A DNA stretch of 64,000 nt, taken from the NCBI GenBank assembly GCA_963682005.1, contig OY820914.1, positions 5,201,861 through 5,265,860 on the forward strand. The letters are read 5' to 3'. A program made the translations under genes and the position numbers. The notes under the pieces were generated by a model. The model did no database searches. It worked only from the letters and a program-made list of their open reading frames with translations, and was not told where the DNA came from. How positions within the stretch are numbered: position 1 is the stretch's first letter; each line of letters opens with the position of its first letter. This document shows positions 8,515-16,378 of this stretch, piece after piece. The DNA comes from CAIYUC01 sp963682005 (GTDB lineage: Bacteria; Bacteroidota; Bacteroidia; Bacteroidales; FEN-979).

Positions 8515-9594
8515 TCAGATCACCCCAACAATTGTTCCACCTCCGATTACAATATCTTCATTATAAAAAACTGCTGACTGGCCGGGTGCTATCCCGTCGT
8601 TCGGCACGAACAATTCAACCTTCACCAGGTCATTGCCGGCAGGATGAATCACCGCGTCGATCTCCTTTTGTGCTGAACGGATCTTTGCCTTTATCTCAAG
8701 AGGCTTTTCAAGCCCGGGAATGGCTACCCAGTTCAGATTATTGACCAGGAATGCAGAATTCAGGCCTTCCTCCCGCGTTCCGACGATCACTTTGTTTGCA
8801 TCTTTATCCAAGCCAACTACGTAGAGAGGCTCAGACCAGGCGATACCAAGACCTTTCCGCTGACCGATGGTATAGTTCCATATACCCTTATGGTGTCCGA
8901 CAACATTCCCGGTTTTTGTTACGATTTCGCCTTCGGTTTCCTCTACATCCAGCAGTTCCTTATAATCACCGCTATAGAAATCCTGGCTTTCTTCCTTATC
9001 CGATAACGGGAGATTCAGTTTTCTTGAGAGTTCCCTGACTTCCCGCTTGGTAAGTTCTCCAAGGGGAAGGAGGATATGGGAAAGCTGTTCCTGGGAAAGC
9101 CTGAAAATAAAGTATGTTTGGTCCTTGTGGAGGTCGATCCCTTTTCGAAGCATGAACCGGCCAGTTTCTTTGTTCTGTTCAACCCTGGCATAATGGCCCG
9201 TGGCAAAATAATCGAATTCGAGCCCTTCCCGCTTTGCCAGGTCAGGAAGTATCCCGAATTTAATGAGCTGGTTGCATTTTACGCAAGGGTTCGGGGTTCT
9301 TCCCGACAGGTATTCTGTACGGAAGTTCTCCAGGATAAGTTCTTTGTAACGTTTTGAGCAATCAAAAACATGATGAGGAATATCAAGGGCTGCAGCTACT
9401 TCCTTTGCTTCACGGATCTCTTCAAATTCATCCGGTCCATAGCATGAATGTTTTCCGGTGGAATAATATTCCCCGTCCCAGAGGGCCATGGTGACTCCGG
9501 TCACGTCATAACCCTGTTCTTTCAGCAATAATGCGGCAACGGATGAATCAACACCCCCGCTTAATCCAACGATAACTTTCTTCTTTGAAGACAA
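8515..9594 (-). CDS. mnmA: tRNA-specific 2-thiouridylase
   Basis: MnmA thiolates U34 of tRNA-Lys, -Glu and -Gln. The PP-loop 'VGLSGGVDSSVAALLL' lies at the N-terminus, and 'WNYTIGQRKGLG' plus the C-terminal beta-barrel are present. The frame is open back to an ATG at 9678, but a TACCTTTG promoter match at 9621-9628 lies inside that extension. The TTG at 9594 ('LSSKKKVIVGLSGG') is therefore the likely start, giving 359 residues. The catalytic Cys region reads 'NPCVKCNQ' (Cys104/Cys107), while the position matching E. coli Cys199 reads 'ESQDFYSGDY' with no Cys. This is a variant cysteine arrangement that may suit an iron-sulfur dependent type. Confidence 0.93.
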   Translation of the reverse strand: MSSKKKVIVGLSGGVDSSVAALLLKEQGYDVTGVTMALWDGEYYSTGKHSCYGPDEFEEIREAKEVAAALDIPHHVFDCSKRYKELILENFRTEYLSGRTPNPCVKCNQLIKFGILPDLAKREGLEFDYFATGHYARVEQNKETGRFMLRKGIDLHKDQTYFIFRLSQEQLSHILLPLGELTKREVRELSRKLNLPLSDKEESQDFYSGDYKELLDVEETEGEIVTKTGNVVGHHKGIWNYTIGQRKGLGIAWSEPLYVVGLDKDANKVIVGTREEGLNSAFLVNNLNWVAIPGLEKPLEIKAKIRSAQKEIDAVIHPAGNDLVKVELFVPNDGIAPGQSAVFYNEDIVIGGGTIVGVI

Positions 9595-9620
9595 AATATA
9601 TGTTCTGAATAAAAAGTCTG

Positions 9621-9628
9621 CAAAGGTA
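9621..9628 (-). promoter_or_regulatory. Bacteroidetes -7 element TACCTTTG, mnmA
   Basis: The - strand reads TACCTTTG, a full match to TAnnTTTG, about 27 nt before the TTG start at 9594. It rules against the longer upstream start at 9678. No clear -33 TTG is seen. Confidence 0.6.
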
Positions 9629-9718
9629 AAGATTATTCTCGTATATATATTGCTGCATGTTGCCGGATGACTTGACAAGGTTCAAATCCAGTAAAGGTTA
9701 TCATAATGAAAATTTTAC

Positions 9719-9764
9719 AGGTTGTTCTTTCTTTGGCACCACCCAAAGAAAGAACCAAAGAAAG
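9719..9764. repeat. Inverted repeat of TTCTTTCTTTGG words
   Basis: The arms 'GTTCTTTCTTTGG' and 'CCAAAGAAAGAAC' flank a CACCA loop, followed by another 'CCAAAGAAAGG'. It is a hairpin-forming intergenic repeat directly beside the larger palindrome at 9775-9903. Confidence 0.75.
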
Positions 9765-9774
9765 GTCTCCGCTT

Positions 9775-9903
9775 GATAAAAGTTGCTAAAAATATTCGAA
9801 ATCATCCTAAAATTCATGAACTCGTCCCGACTTCACGTCGGGACTCAAACAGCATGAATTTTTTAACGGATGATCTCTCGATTTTCTTAACGTAACTTTT
9901 ATA
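9775..9903. repeat. About 130-bp compound inverted repeat (MITE-like)
   Basis: Nested complementary arms run from the outside in: AAAAGTT...AACTTTT, ATCATCC...GGATGAT and ATTCATG...CATGAATT. At the centre (about 9826-9846) is a perfect GTCCCGAC-TTCAC-GTCGGGAC hairpin. The whole unit could fold into one long stem and occupies the gap between mnmA and the beta-helix gene. No coding frame is seen. Confidence 0.75.
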
Positions 9904-9927
9904 TGCGGTTTAAAAACTGTTCATTTT

Positions 9928-12162
9928 TCAATGAAGAACGATCAGCTTGTCTACCAGGTTCAAATAAGTAGACTTGAGGATGCAAAAATAAACACCGGCC
10001 GGAAGATCACTGGTATTGATCCGCAGATCATGCTTCCCTGAAGGAAGATCTGAATTGGTTATAATTTTAACCAGGTTGCCATTGATGTCGGATATTTTCA
10101 GGACAACATGGCCTCGTTCAGGAAGTGTCACAGAAACCGTTGCAAAGTCATTTGCGGGATTTGGTATGATCCGCATCGAACCGGAACTATTTTCAGGAGG
10201 GTCATCAATCGCGACGGGTGGATTACATGGAGAGAACTGCATTCCATCGACCCAGAGCGTATACCCGTAATCCCAGGTATCGGCATGGATCTCAACATAG
10301 TTGGGCTGATCCCAGTTCATCGTACCGTAGCTTGTCCTGACGAATGAGCTGTTCCCGGAAAGCGGGAATTTATATTGCTTCCAAACCAGGTTTGACGCAT
10401 TCAGAAGACTAACCGGTGCCGAATAACGAAAGTAATTCCCTTTCCGGTCGCCTATGCGCAAGTGGAATACCTGGAATCCCATGGTAGGCTGCTTGATCGT
10501 TCTGACCCAGAAATAAAGCGTATCCAGGTCATTCAGTGTCCATTGGGAAACCGAATCGTTGCCCGGCCGGTAATTCAGTGCAACATCCCATCCCCTTCCG
10601 GCAATCAGTTTGACGGATGCTGCTCCCACCACTTTTTCCGTGGAATCGAAATAAACCGAATCGGGAATCCTTGGCCCGGGATAACCGGTTTCCGGATATG
10701 CATACCAGACAGCACCGGGCTCTGCCATATCGCAAGGGGGATCATATTGGAACACCGGGGCAGGACCCGGTGTGGCCGGATACCATAAAACATCGCCCTT
10801 TGCAGAATTATCATGCCTGTCGTAGATCTTTTCACTGATCATGGCAGTATCATTTGGTTCAAATGCATTATTCATCGCAAAGAGATTGGCGGAAGACCAG
10901 TTCCTGATGTGGAACCCTGTCGTCATCCTGAAATCATTGAAGGAAACAGTGTCGGCATTGATTGTATCTTCCACGGAAAGGGATTGTGCCTGGTTGTAAT
11001 AGAACTGGTTGTTCCCGACCACCATGTGCGGGGTGACCTTGGCTGAAATCCCAATGGAATTTCCTTCAATACGGTTGCTGCTGATCGTATAGTCATGGGA
11101 TGTCTGGTTCTGATAACCGGAAATACTACCTCCTTTCCATAATTCAATGCCAATGGGATTTTCTTTGATGGTGTTGTGATTAATTACATTATTGAATCCA
11201 CGGTCGATCGCTATCCCTGAATGGAAATTCCCGTTGATCTCGTTGCTGTCGACGATGCTGTTGAACGAATACCCGAGCCACAGTCCGTAATCACTGACAT
11301 TGCATTTATTATGCTTGTATATGTTCCCGTCGGCAAAAGTGGCTTCGATGGCGTTGTGCGGCGAATTGGAACATTCATTGTATGCAAAATAGTTGTTGTT
11401 CGGGATATCGGAATGCTGGTACTGGCCCAGAAAAACACCGTCACCCGACCAGGAGAGGTCATTGTTCACGACCCTGTTTTCGTTGGAAATTATCATCAGA
11501 AGTGCAGCGCAATCACTGGGATCGGTATATGGCCGGTTTATGTGTGAGGCCAGGTTGTTGTATATATTGCAGGTGTCGGTCCAGAACATCCGGATGCCAT
11601 ACGAAGTGTTCCAGTTGAAATCGTTGTCGTTGATCTCGAGACTGTCGCAATGGTAGGCTGCCACACCATCGTTCTGGTATTTCATAATATTATTATAGAT
11701 ATGAGCTGCCCGGCTCTGATACAGCAGGACACCTCCGCCGAGGGCCGCGTTGTAATCGGCCCAGACATCGATCCAGCCGGAGGAGTCAACCTTGTTCCTT
11801 GAGAAATCATTCCCATTTATGTTGATATGATCTGAATTGGTGATGTATACTGCATACTTGTACTTGTAAACCGAATCGAAGTTCTTGATGACGATGTTGT
11901 GCGAGTTATCGATCTTGATCATGTAGCCGCCAAAACCGACACCGTTGACAAAGCAACTGTCGCCGTCGAGCACGATGTTCTGTTTCCCGCTGATCTGGAT
12001 CACGCCATTCAGTTCCGGATCGGTGAATGTGTAATTCCCCGGCACGAATTTTATGTTCGAATTGCTGTTGATGGTCATGTTGTTGGTGATGGGCATGATG
12101 GTCTGGGAAAAGATCATATAAGGAAGGGACATCATTGCGAACAGGATGTAAATCTTTTTCAT
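9928..12162 (-). CDS. T9SS-exported right-handed beta-helix (NosD/pectate-lyase-like) protein
   Basis: The 744-residue protein has a signal peptide (residues 1-19), then about 400 residues of Asn-rich parallel beta-helix repeats ('IYNNIMKYQNDGVAAYHCDS', 'INGNFHSGIAIDRGFNNVIN'). A probable beta-sandwich segment follows ('LDTLYFWVRTIKQPTMGFQV'). The C-terminal T9SS type-A sorting domain begins with 'IPNPANDFATVSV' and ends with 'PAGVYFCILKS...LIVLH'. It is therefore exported by the type IX system to the surface or medium. Beta-helix proteins of this type often bind or cleave polysaccharides, but no lyase catalytic set is recognisable. A second T9SS cargo lies just upstream on the same strand. 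Confidence 0.88.
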   Translation of the reverse strand: MKKIYILFAMMSLPYMIFSQTIMPITNNMTINSNSNIKFVPGNYTFTDPELNGVIQISGKQNIVLDGDSCFVNGVGFGGYMIKIDNSHNIVIKNFDSVYKYKYAVYITNSDHININGNDFSRNKVDSSGWIDVWADYNAALGGGVLLYQSRAAHIYNNIMKYQNDGVAAYHCDSLEINDNDFNWNTSYGIRMFWTDTCNIYNNLASHINRPYTDPSDCAALLMIISNENRVVNNDLSWSGDGVFLGQYQHSDIPNNNYFAYNECSNSPHNAIEATFADGNIYKHNKCNVSDYGLWLGYSFNSIVDSNEINGNFHSGIAIDRGFNNVINHNTIKENPIGIELWKGGSISGYQNQTSHDYTISSNRIEGNSIGISAKVTPHMVVGNNQFYYNQAQSLSVEDTINADTVSFNDFRMTTGFHIRNWSSANLFAMNNAFEPNDTAMISEKIYDRHDNSAKGDVLWYPATPGPAPVFQYDPPCDMAEPGAVWYAYPETGYPGPRIPDSVYFDSTEKVVGAASVKLIAGRGWDVALNYRPGNDSVSQWTLNDLDTLYFWVRTIKQPTMGFQVFHLRIGDRKGNYFRYSAPVSLLNASNLVWKQYKFPLSGNSSFVRTSYGTMNWDQPNYVEIHADTWDYGYTLWVDGMQFSPCNPPVAIDDPPENSSGSMRIIPNPANDFATVSVTLPERGHVVLKISDINGNLVKIITNSDLPSGKHDLRINTSDLPAGVYFCILKSTYLNLVDKLIVLH

Positions 12163-12183
12163 GGCAAGTGAATTTGGTTTACC

Positions 12184-12225
12184 TCACCCCCCGGCCCCCT
12201 CTCCTGTGCGGAGAGGGGGAGAAAT
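12184..12225. repeat. Palindromic repeat CCCCCTCTCC-GGAGAGGGGG
   Basis: A 10-bp stem (12195-12204 with 12210-12219) has a five-base loop. It is related in composition to the CCCC-type palindromes at 5522, 6033, 44409 and 50020. It sits in the leader region of the beta-helix gene. Confidence 0.8.
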
Positions 12226-12265
12226 GGGGCGGCATAATTAAACGCTAATATACAAAAAAAGAATT

Positions 12266-14023
12266 TTATTGAATTATCATTTTCCTTGTAATGATAACCT
12301 TTCCACCGATGGACAGCGAATACGTGAAAACTCCCTTGAGGTGGCCAGGATTGGAAAAGGTCACTTTGTTAATCCCCGGATGGATTTTAAGGTCGAGGAC
12401 TTTTATCTCTCTTCCTGAAGAGTCGCGGAAGGTTAGTTTTGCGTTATCATAATTAATGTTCGGAGAAGCTTCAATCTCAATCTCTGTTTGCTTTGTAAAC
12501 GGGTTCGGATGGTTCTGTTCAAGTTTCAGGCCCCAGTCCTTTTTCACCTGTTCATTGATCCCGAGATCTGATATTGAATATTCAGGAGAGAAGAGACTTT
12601 CCACGCCATTTCTCATATTGGCCACGCTGAAATACCAGGTTTTGCCTGGCTGCAGCCCGGGTACAACAAATTTATTCGTTCCTGAAAAAGAAAACAGGGT
12701 ATCGAAATACAGGGATCCGGATCCTTTCGACCTCACTCCTACCCTGTAATGGTTGTAAACAGAATCGGCTTCGTGCAAGGTAATTTCAATCCCGGCGGCC
12801 GATTGTCTGAACTCCGGATCCGGCGACGGAGGCGCAATTGCCAGCAATCCCAGGTTCACCCCGTTCATGATCGTGTTCCTCCGGAGGTATCCCGGATCCA
12901 CGAAGAAGCTGTCGATGATCCCGTCGGGCGGGATGGATGTATCAATGCCAAGAATGTCCCTCACAGAATGTTGCCTGTCAGGCGGCGTACCTGTACCATC
13001 CCCGCTCTCGTATTGAGAACAAAAACGGATGGCCGTATAACCCTTCGAGGTAAAAGGTATATGGTCCCCGCTCCTTCCCACACGGTCCTGCGTTATGATC
13101 AGATTCAGCTTCATGGGCGTTGTCAGCAATGGGTTGATCTTTCCTTCCTGGTTCATCCGGATATATCTTGCGAGTTGCTTATGCGGAGAAACCGCAGCGG
13201 AATCATTCCCTGCTGACAAGGAGAATATTCTGACCTCTGTGCTGTCAATGGCATTCAATCCCGGACAGCCCGGCGGAGATGATGTCTGCCCGCAGGTGAT
13301 CCCGCCAATGACGTCATTATTCAGCACTGCACGGATCTTAACATTTTTCGAATAAAGGTAATTCGCTAAGGCTGCCGACCCGTACAATCCCTGGTCTTCA
13401 CCGGTAACACAGGCAAACATGATTGTGTGGTCAAATGCATATCGGCTCATAACTCTGGCCAGTTCCATCACCAAAATTGTTCCGGAGCCATTGTCTTCCA
13501 TTCCCGGGGAATAGCAGGCCGTATCACAAACCCCTTCACAGCGTGTGTCAAAATGGGCCTCAAGAAGGATGATCTCTTTTTGGGTTGTATCGAGTCCGGG
13601 CAGGATAGCCAGGACATCGCGGTGGTGAGTTTGTCCACAGAAAATGCGGTCGAAGTCGAGGTACGACAGGACAAGCCTGTTCTCATTCACAGCCCTGTAC
13701 TCGTTGAATTTGCTGAAGATCCAGCGCCTGACCGCCCCGATGCCGCGGGTGGAGGAAATGGTATCCGAGCCCGAATTCCGGTTATAATAGCTGTCGATCT
13801 TTTTAAGATAGCTGATCATCGTATCTTTTGAAACCCGGTTCACGATGCCGTGAAGGATGGAATCAGGTGAGTTTATGACGACCAGGGGGGTATAGGCTGA
13901 AGGGTCATATTGACCACTGATGACCTGCAATGCCCCGGGATTGCTTAGGGTCATATTGACCTGTGCGAACAACTGCGTTTCTGTCAGTACGACCAGGAAA
14001 AGCAGGAATATTGTTTTTTTCAA
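12266..14023 (-). CDS. T9SS-exported M28 family zinc peptidase
   Basis: The 585-residue protein has a signal peptide (1-21) and an M28 domain with zinc and catalytic residues His157 ('LEAHFDTRCEG'), Asp177 ('GMEDNGSGT'), Glu209-Asp210 ('TGEDQGLYG'), Asp237 ('LNNDVIGG') and His321 ('SGDHIPF'). A fibronectin-III-like segment follows at about 405-480. The C-terminus is a T9SS sorting domain beginning 'LEQNHPNPFTKQTEIEIE' and ending 'GKVIITRKMIIQ'. It is probably a secreted aminopeptidase. Extra cysteines around the active site ('CEGVCDTAC') suggest disulfides. It is transcribed in the same direction as the downstream beta-helix gene. Confidence 0.9.
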   Translation of the reverse strand: MKKTIFLLFLVVLTETQLFAQVNMTLSNPGALQVISGQYDPSAYTPLVVINSPDSILHGIVNRVSKDTMISYLKKIDSYYNRNSGSDTISSTRGIGAVRRWIFSKFNEYRAVNENRLVLSYLDFDRIFCGQTHHRDVLAILPGLDTTQKEIILLEAHFDTRCEGVCDTACYSPGMEDNGSGTILVMELARVMSRYAFDHTIMFACVTGEDQGLYGSAALANYLYSKNVKIRAVLNNDVIGGITCGQTSSPPGCPGLNAIDSTEVRIFSLSAGNDSAAVSPHKQLARYIRMNQEGKINPLLTTPMKLNLIITQDRVGRSGDHIPFTSKGYTAIRFCSQYESGDGTGTPPDRQHSVRDILGIDTSIPPDGIIDSFFVDPGYLRRNTIMNGVNLGLLAIAPPSPDPEFRQSAAGIEITLHEADSVYNHYRVGVRSKGSGSLYFDTLFSFSGTNKFVVPGLQPGKTWYFSVANMRNGVESLFSPEYSISDLGINEQVKKDWGLKLEQNHPNPFTKQTEIEIEASPNINYDNAKLTFRDSSGREIKVLDLKIHPGINKVTFSNPGHLKGVFTYSLSIGGKVIITRKMIIQ

Positions 14024-14070
14024 AGCTTTATGGTTTGTTAGTGCTAAGGTACAAAAAATCTGGTGATGAA

Positions 14071-14150
14071 GGATGAGGATTCCCGCTTTCGCGGGAATGA
14101 CGGTTTATTTGAATCCAGTCGTAATTCCTAATCCGTAATTCGTAATTGAA
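14071..14150. repeat. REP palindrome plus TAATCCGTAATTCGTAATT array
   Basis: One TTCCCGC-TTTC-GCGGGAA palindrome lies at 14080-14097, followed by an array of the words GTAATTC / GTAATCC. The array runs up to the TGA stop (on the - strand, 14151-14153) of the CDF gene. The same array word recurs at 36467, 36593, 41999 and 51243. Confidence 0.8.
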
Positions 14151-15071
14151 TCAGTGGCTGATCAGATCCTTGTCGTGGCAGGTATCGTATTCATATTGAA
14201 TTGTAGTATGATGCACATGATACTTTTGTTTCAGGAGCAACTTGATCTTTTCGGTGATCGGTCCGGTTTCATGAACAGAAATGTTCTTCACCAGGTCGAT
14301 GTGGCATTCAAAATGAACCTCGTTCTCGTTCATATTCCAGGCATGAACATGGTGGATGTTTGCGACCTCGTCGAAACCTTCGATATCCCTTTTGATCAGT
14401 GTAAAATCGATCCCGGAAGGCGTTCCCTGCATGAGGATATCATTGGTTTGTTTCAGGATCTTAAACCCTTCATACATGATGTACAATCCGATCAGGATTG
14501 TTATCACAGGGTCAATCCAGGTTATGTTGAAGAGCCAGATGACGAGCCCGCCGACAATGACTGCGAGTGACGAAAGGGCATCTCCGACAAAATGCAGGTA
14601 TGCCGCTTTGATATTGAGGTTGCCGTGTGAATCGCGTTTCAGGAGGAACGCTCCGAAGAAATTGGCGATAAACCCGAACGATGCGACGAGAAAGATGATC
14701 TTCCCGTTGATCTCAGCATGATCCCTGAACCGTGAAACAGCTTCGAGGATCAGAAAGACGGAAATGACGATCAGGATAAGGGAATTCAGCGATGCGGCCA
14801 GGATCTCGATCCGTTTGAAGCCGAATGTGCGATGGATGGTTGATTTCTTTTTTCCCACGCGGTGGGCGATCCATGCAACAAGGGAGGTCACCACATCGCT
14901 CATATTGTGCAGGGCGTCGGAGATCAGCGCGAGGCTGTTGGCAAACAATCCTCCTGTGAGCTCGATGGCGCTGATCCCGGCGTTGATGAAAATAGTCAGC
15001 AACAATCGCTGGCCGCCGCCGGATCCGGGTCCGTTACTTTTTATCCCTTCCTGCATGATTCGGTACCACAA
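14151..15071 (-). CDS. Cation diffusion facilitator family transporter
   Basis: The 306-residue inner-membrane protein has six transmembrane helices and a C-terminal cytoplasmic ferredoxin-like domain. Metal-site motifs are His55-x3-Asp59 in 'SDALHNMSDVVTS' (TM2) and His160-x3-Asp164 in 'LHFVGDALSSL' (TM5), as in Zn/Cd/Co exporters of the CzcD/ZitB type. The 5' end overlaps the upstream MFS gene by 38 nt; starting at the internal Met6 (15056) would leave 23 nt. Translational coupling with the MFS gene is likely. Confidence 0.93.
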   Translation of the reverse strand: MWYRIMQEGIKSNGPGSGGGQRLLLTIFINAGISAIELTGGLFANSLALISDALHNMSDVVTSLVAWIAHRVGKKKSTIHRTFGFKRIEILAASLNSLILIVISVFLILEAVSRFRDHAEINGKIIFLVASFGFIANFFGAFLLKRDSHGNLNIKAAYLHFVGDALSSLAVIVGGLVIWLFNITWIDPVITILIGLYIMYEGFKILKQTNDILMQGTPSGIDFTLIKRDIEGFDEVANIHHVHAWNMNENEVHFECHIDLVKNISVHETGPITEKIKLLLKQKYHVHHTTIQYEYDTCHDKDLISH

Positions 15072-16281
15072 AGTTCAGGTAAATTGCAACACAAAAAACA
15101 CCGATCCCCGATATGAGGAAAAGAACCGTTGCGCCGAAAAGACCCCAGATCAGCCCGCCAAGAGTGCTTGCCAGCAGGCTGCAGATGCTGGCGAAACTGG
15201 TATAAAAACCAATCGCCGTGGCAGTCTCTGTTGATTTTGCAATGTTCGAAATGAGGGCTTTCGATATGCCTTCCGTTGAAGCATAATAGATCCCGTAGAA
15301 AAAAAACAGGACGATGAACATGACGAGCGAGGTGGCAAAACCCATGAATGCATAAACGAGGGCAAACATGATCAGCCCGGCAATCATCATCCTCTTGAGC
15401 CCGATCCGGTCAGCCATAATTCCGACAGGATAGGAGAACAATGCGTAAACCAGGTTAAAAAAGATATAGATGCCGATCATCCAGGCATCGGCGTGTGCAG
15501 GATCAACCGGGTAAACTTCGGGCAGGCGCATCCTGATGAATAGCAGCAGGAATACATCCGAAGAATTGAGCAGGGTAAAGATCAGCAGTCCGGCCACCAG
15601 CTTCCGGAATACCGGTGTTGCCGTTTTCCAGTATTTTAAGTATGATAGGAATCCGACATTTTTTGTGAGCGGTTTCGTTCCGGCGACAGTTATTCCAGGA
15701 TCCGGGCGCTTTTTATCCTTGAGAAAAAAGGTCAGAAGGATTGCCACCAATCCGGGAAAGAAGGCAAGGAAGAACAACATTTTATATTGTCCCGGCCAGA
15801 TCCACAGGTAAACCAATGCCAATGCGGGTCCCAGGGCAGCCCCGACCGTATCCATGCTGCGATGGAATCCGAACACCCTGCCTTTGTTTTCGGGAATCGT
15901 TTCATCCGACAAGATCGCATCCCGTGCTCCTGTCCGGATCCCTTTACCAAGGCGGTCGAATGTTCGTGCAAAGAAAATCCACAACGGCCAAACGAATAAA
16001 GCCATCATTGGCTTGGATATCGCGCTCAGGGCATATCCAATCCTGACGAATGGCGCACGTTTTCCCCTTACATCAGACAAATGCCCGAAATAGCCCTTGC
16101 TCAGCCCGGCGGTCGCTTCAGCCAGTCCTTCCAGGATCCCGATCATCAGCACCGAAAACCCAATCGATTTAAGGTAAACAGGCATGACAGGGTATAGCAT
16201 CTCGCTGGCAACGTCAGTGAAGAGGCTGATGAATGATACAAGTAAAATAGTTCTTGTGAGAATCCTGGTTTTGGTGGTCAT
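15034..16281 (-). CDS. MFS family transporter
   Basis: A 12-helix major facilitator protein of 415 residues from the ATG at 16281. An in-frame TTG at 16317 lies in a repeat array and is unlikely as a start. The conserved loop between TM2 and TM3 reads 'GHLSDVRGKRAPFVRIGY', and TM4 carries 'RTFDRLGKGIRTGARDAILSD', a signature of a group of uncharacterised bacterial MFS proteins. The substrate cannot be inferred. The 3' end overlaps the CDF metal exporter, suggesting a shared transcript and perhaps a role in ion or drug efflux. Confidence 0.88.
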   Translation of the reverse strand: MTTKTRILTRTILLVSFISLFTDVASEMLYPVMPVYLKSIGFSVLMIGILEGLAEATAGLSKGYFGHLSDVRGKRAPFVRIGYALSAISKPMMALFVWPLWIFFARTFDRLGKGIRTGARDAILSDETIPENKGRVFGFHRSMDTVGAALGPALALVYLWIWPGQYKMLFFLAFFPGLVAILLTFFLKDKKRPDPGITVAGTKPLTKNVGFLSYLKYWKTATPVFRKLVAGLLIFTLLNSSDVFLLLFIRMRLPEVYPVDPAHADAWMIGIYIFFNLVYALFSYPVGIMADRIGLKRMMIAGLIMFALVYAFMGFATSLVMFIVLFFFYGIYYASTEGISKALISNIAKSTETATAIGFYTSFASICSLLASTLGGLIWGLFGATVLFLISGIGVFCVAIYLNFVVPNHAGRDKK

Positions 16282-16301
16282 TCTGATGGTATTTATGCTG
16301 C

Positions 16302-16378
16302 GGGCTTCAAGCTTCAAGCTTCAGGCTGCAGGTTTCAGGCTTCATAATTCCTAATTCAAACTCCTAATTCATAATTAA
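16302..16378. repeat. GCTTCAAGCTTCA and CTAATTC word arrays
   Basis: Two stacked arrays lie here: GCTTCAA/GGCTTCA words (16302-16344) and AATTCCTAATTC words (16345-16378). The second ends at the - strand stop codon of the M1 aminopeptidase gene. No gene is visible. Confidence 0.75.

Noticed and set aside
9595..9678. N-terminal extension of MnmA
   Set aside because: It contains a full -7 promoter match, and MnmA proteins begin close to the PP-loop.
12749..13216. 155-residue + strand open frame
   Set aside because: It is antisense to the T9SS M28 peptidase, which has full catalytic motifs; the open frame is a shadow.
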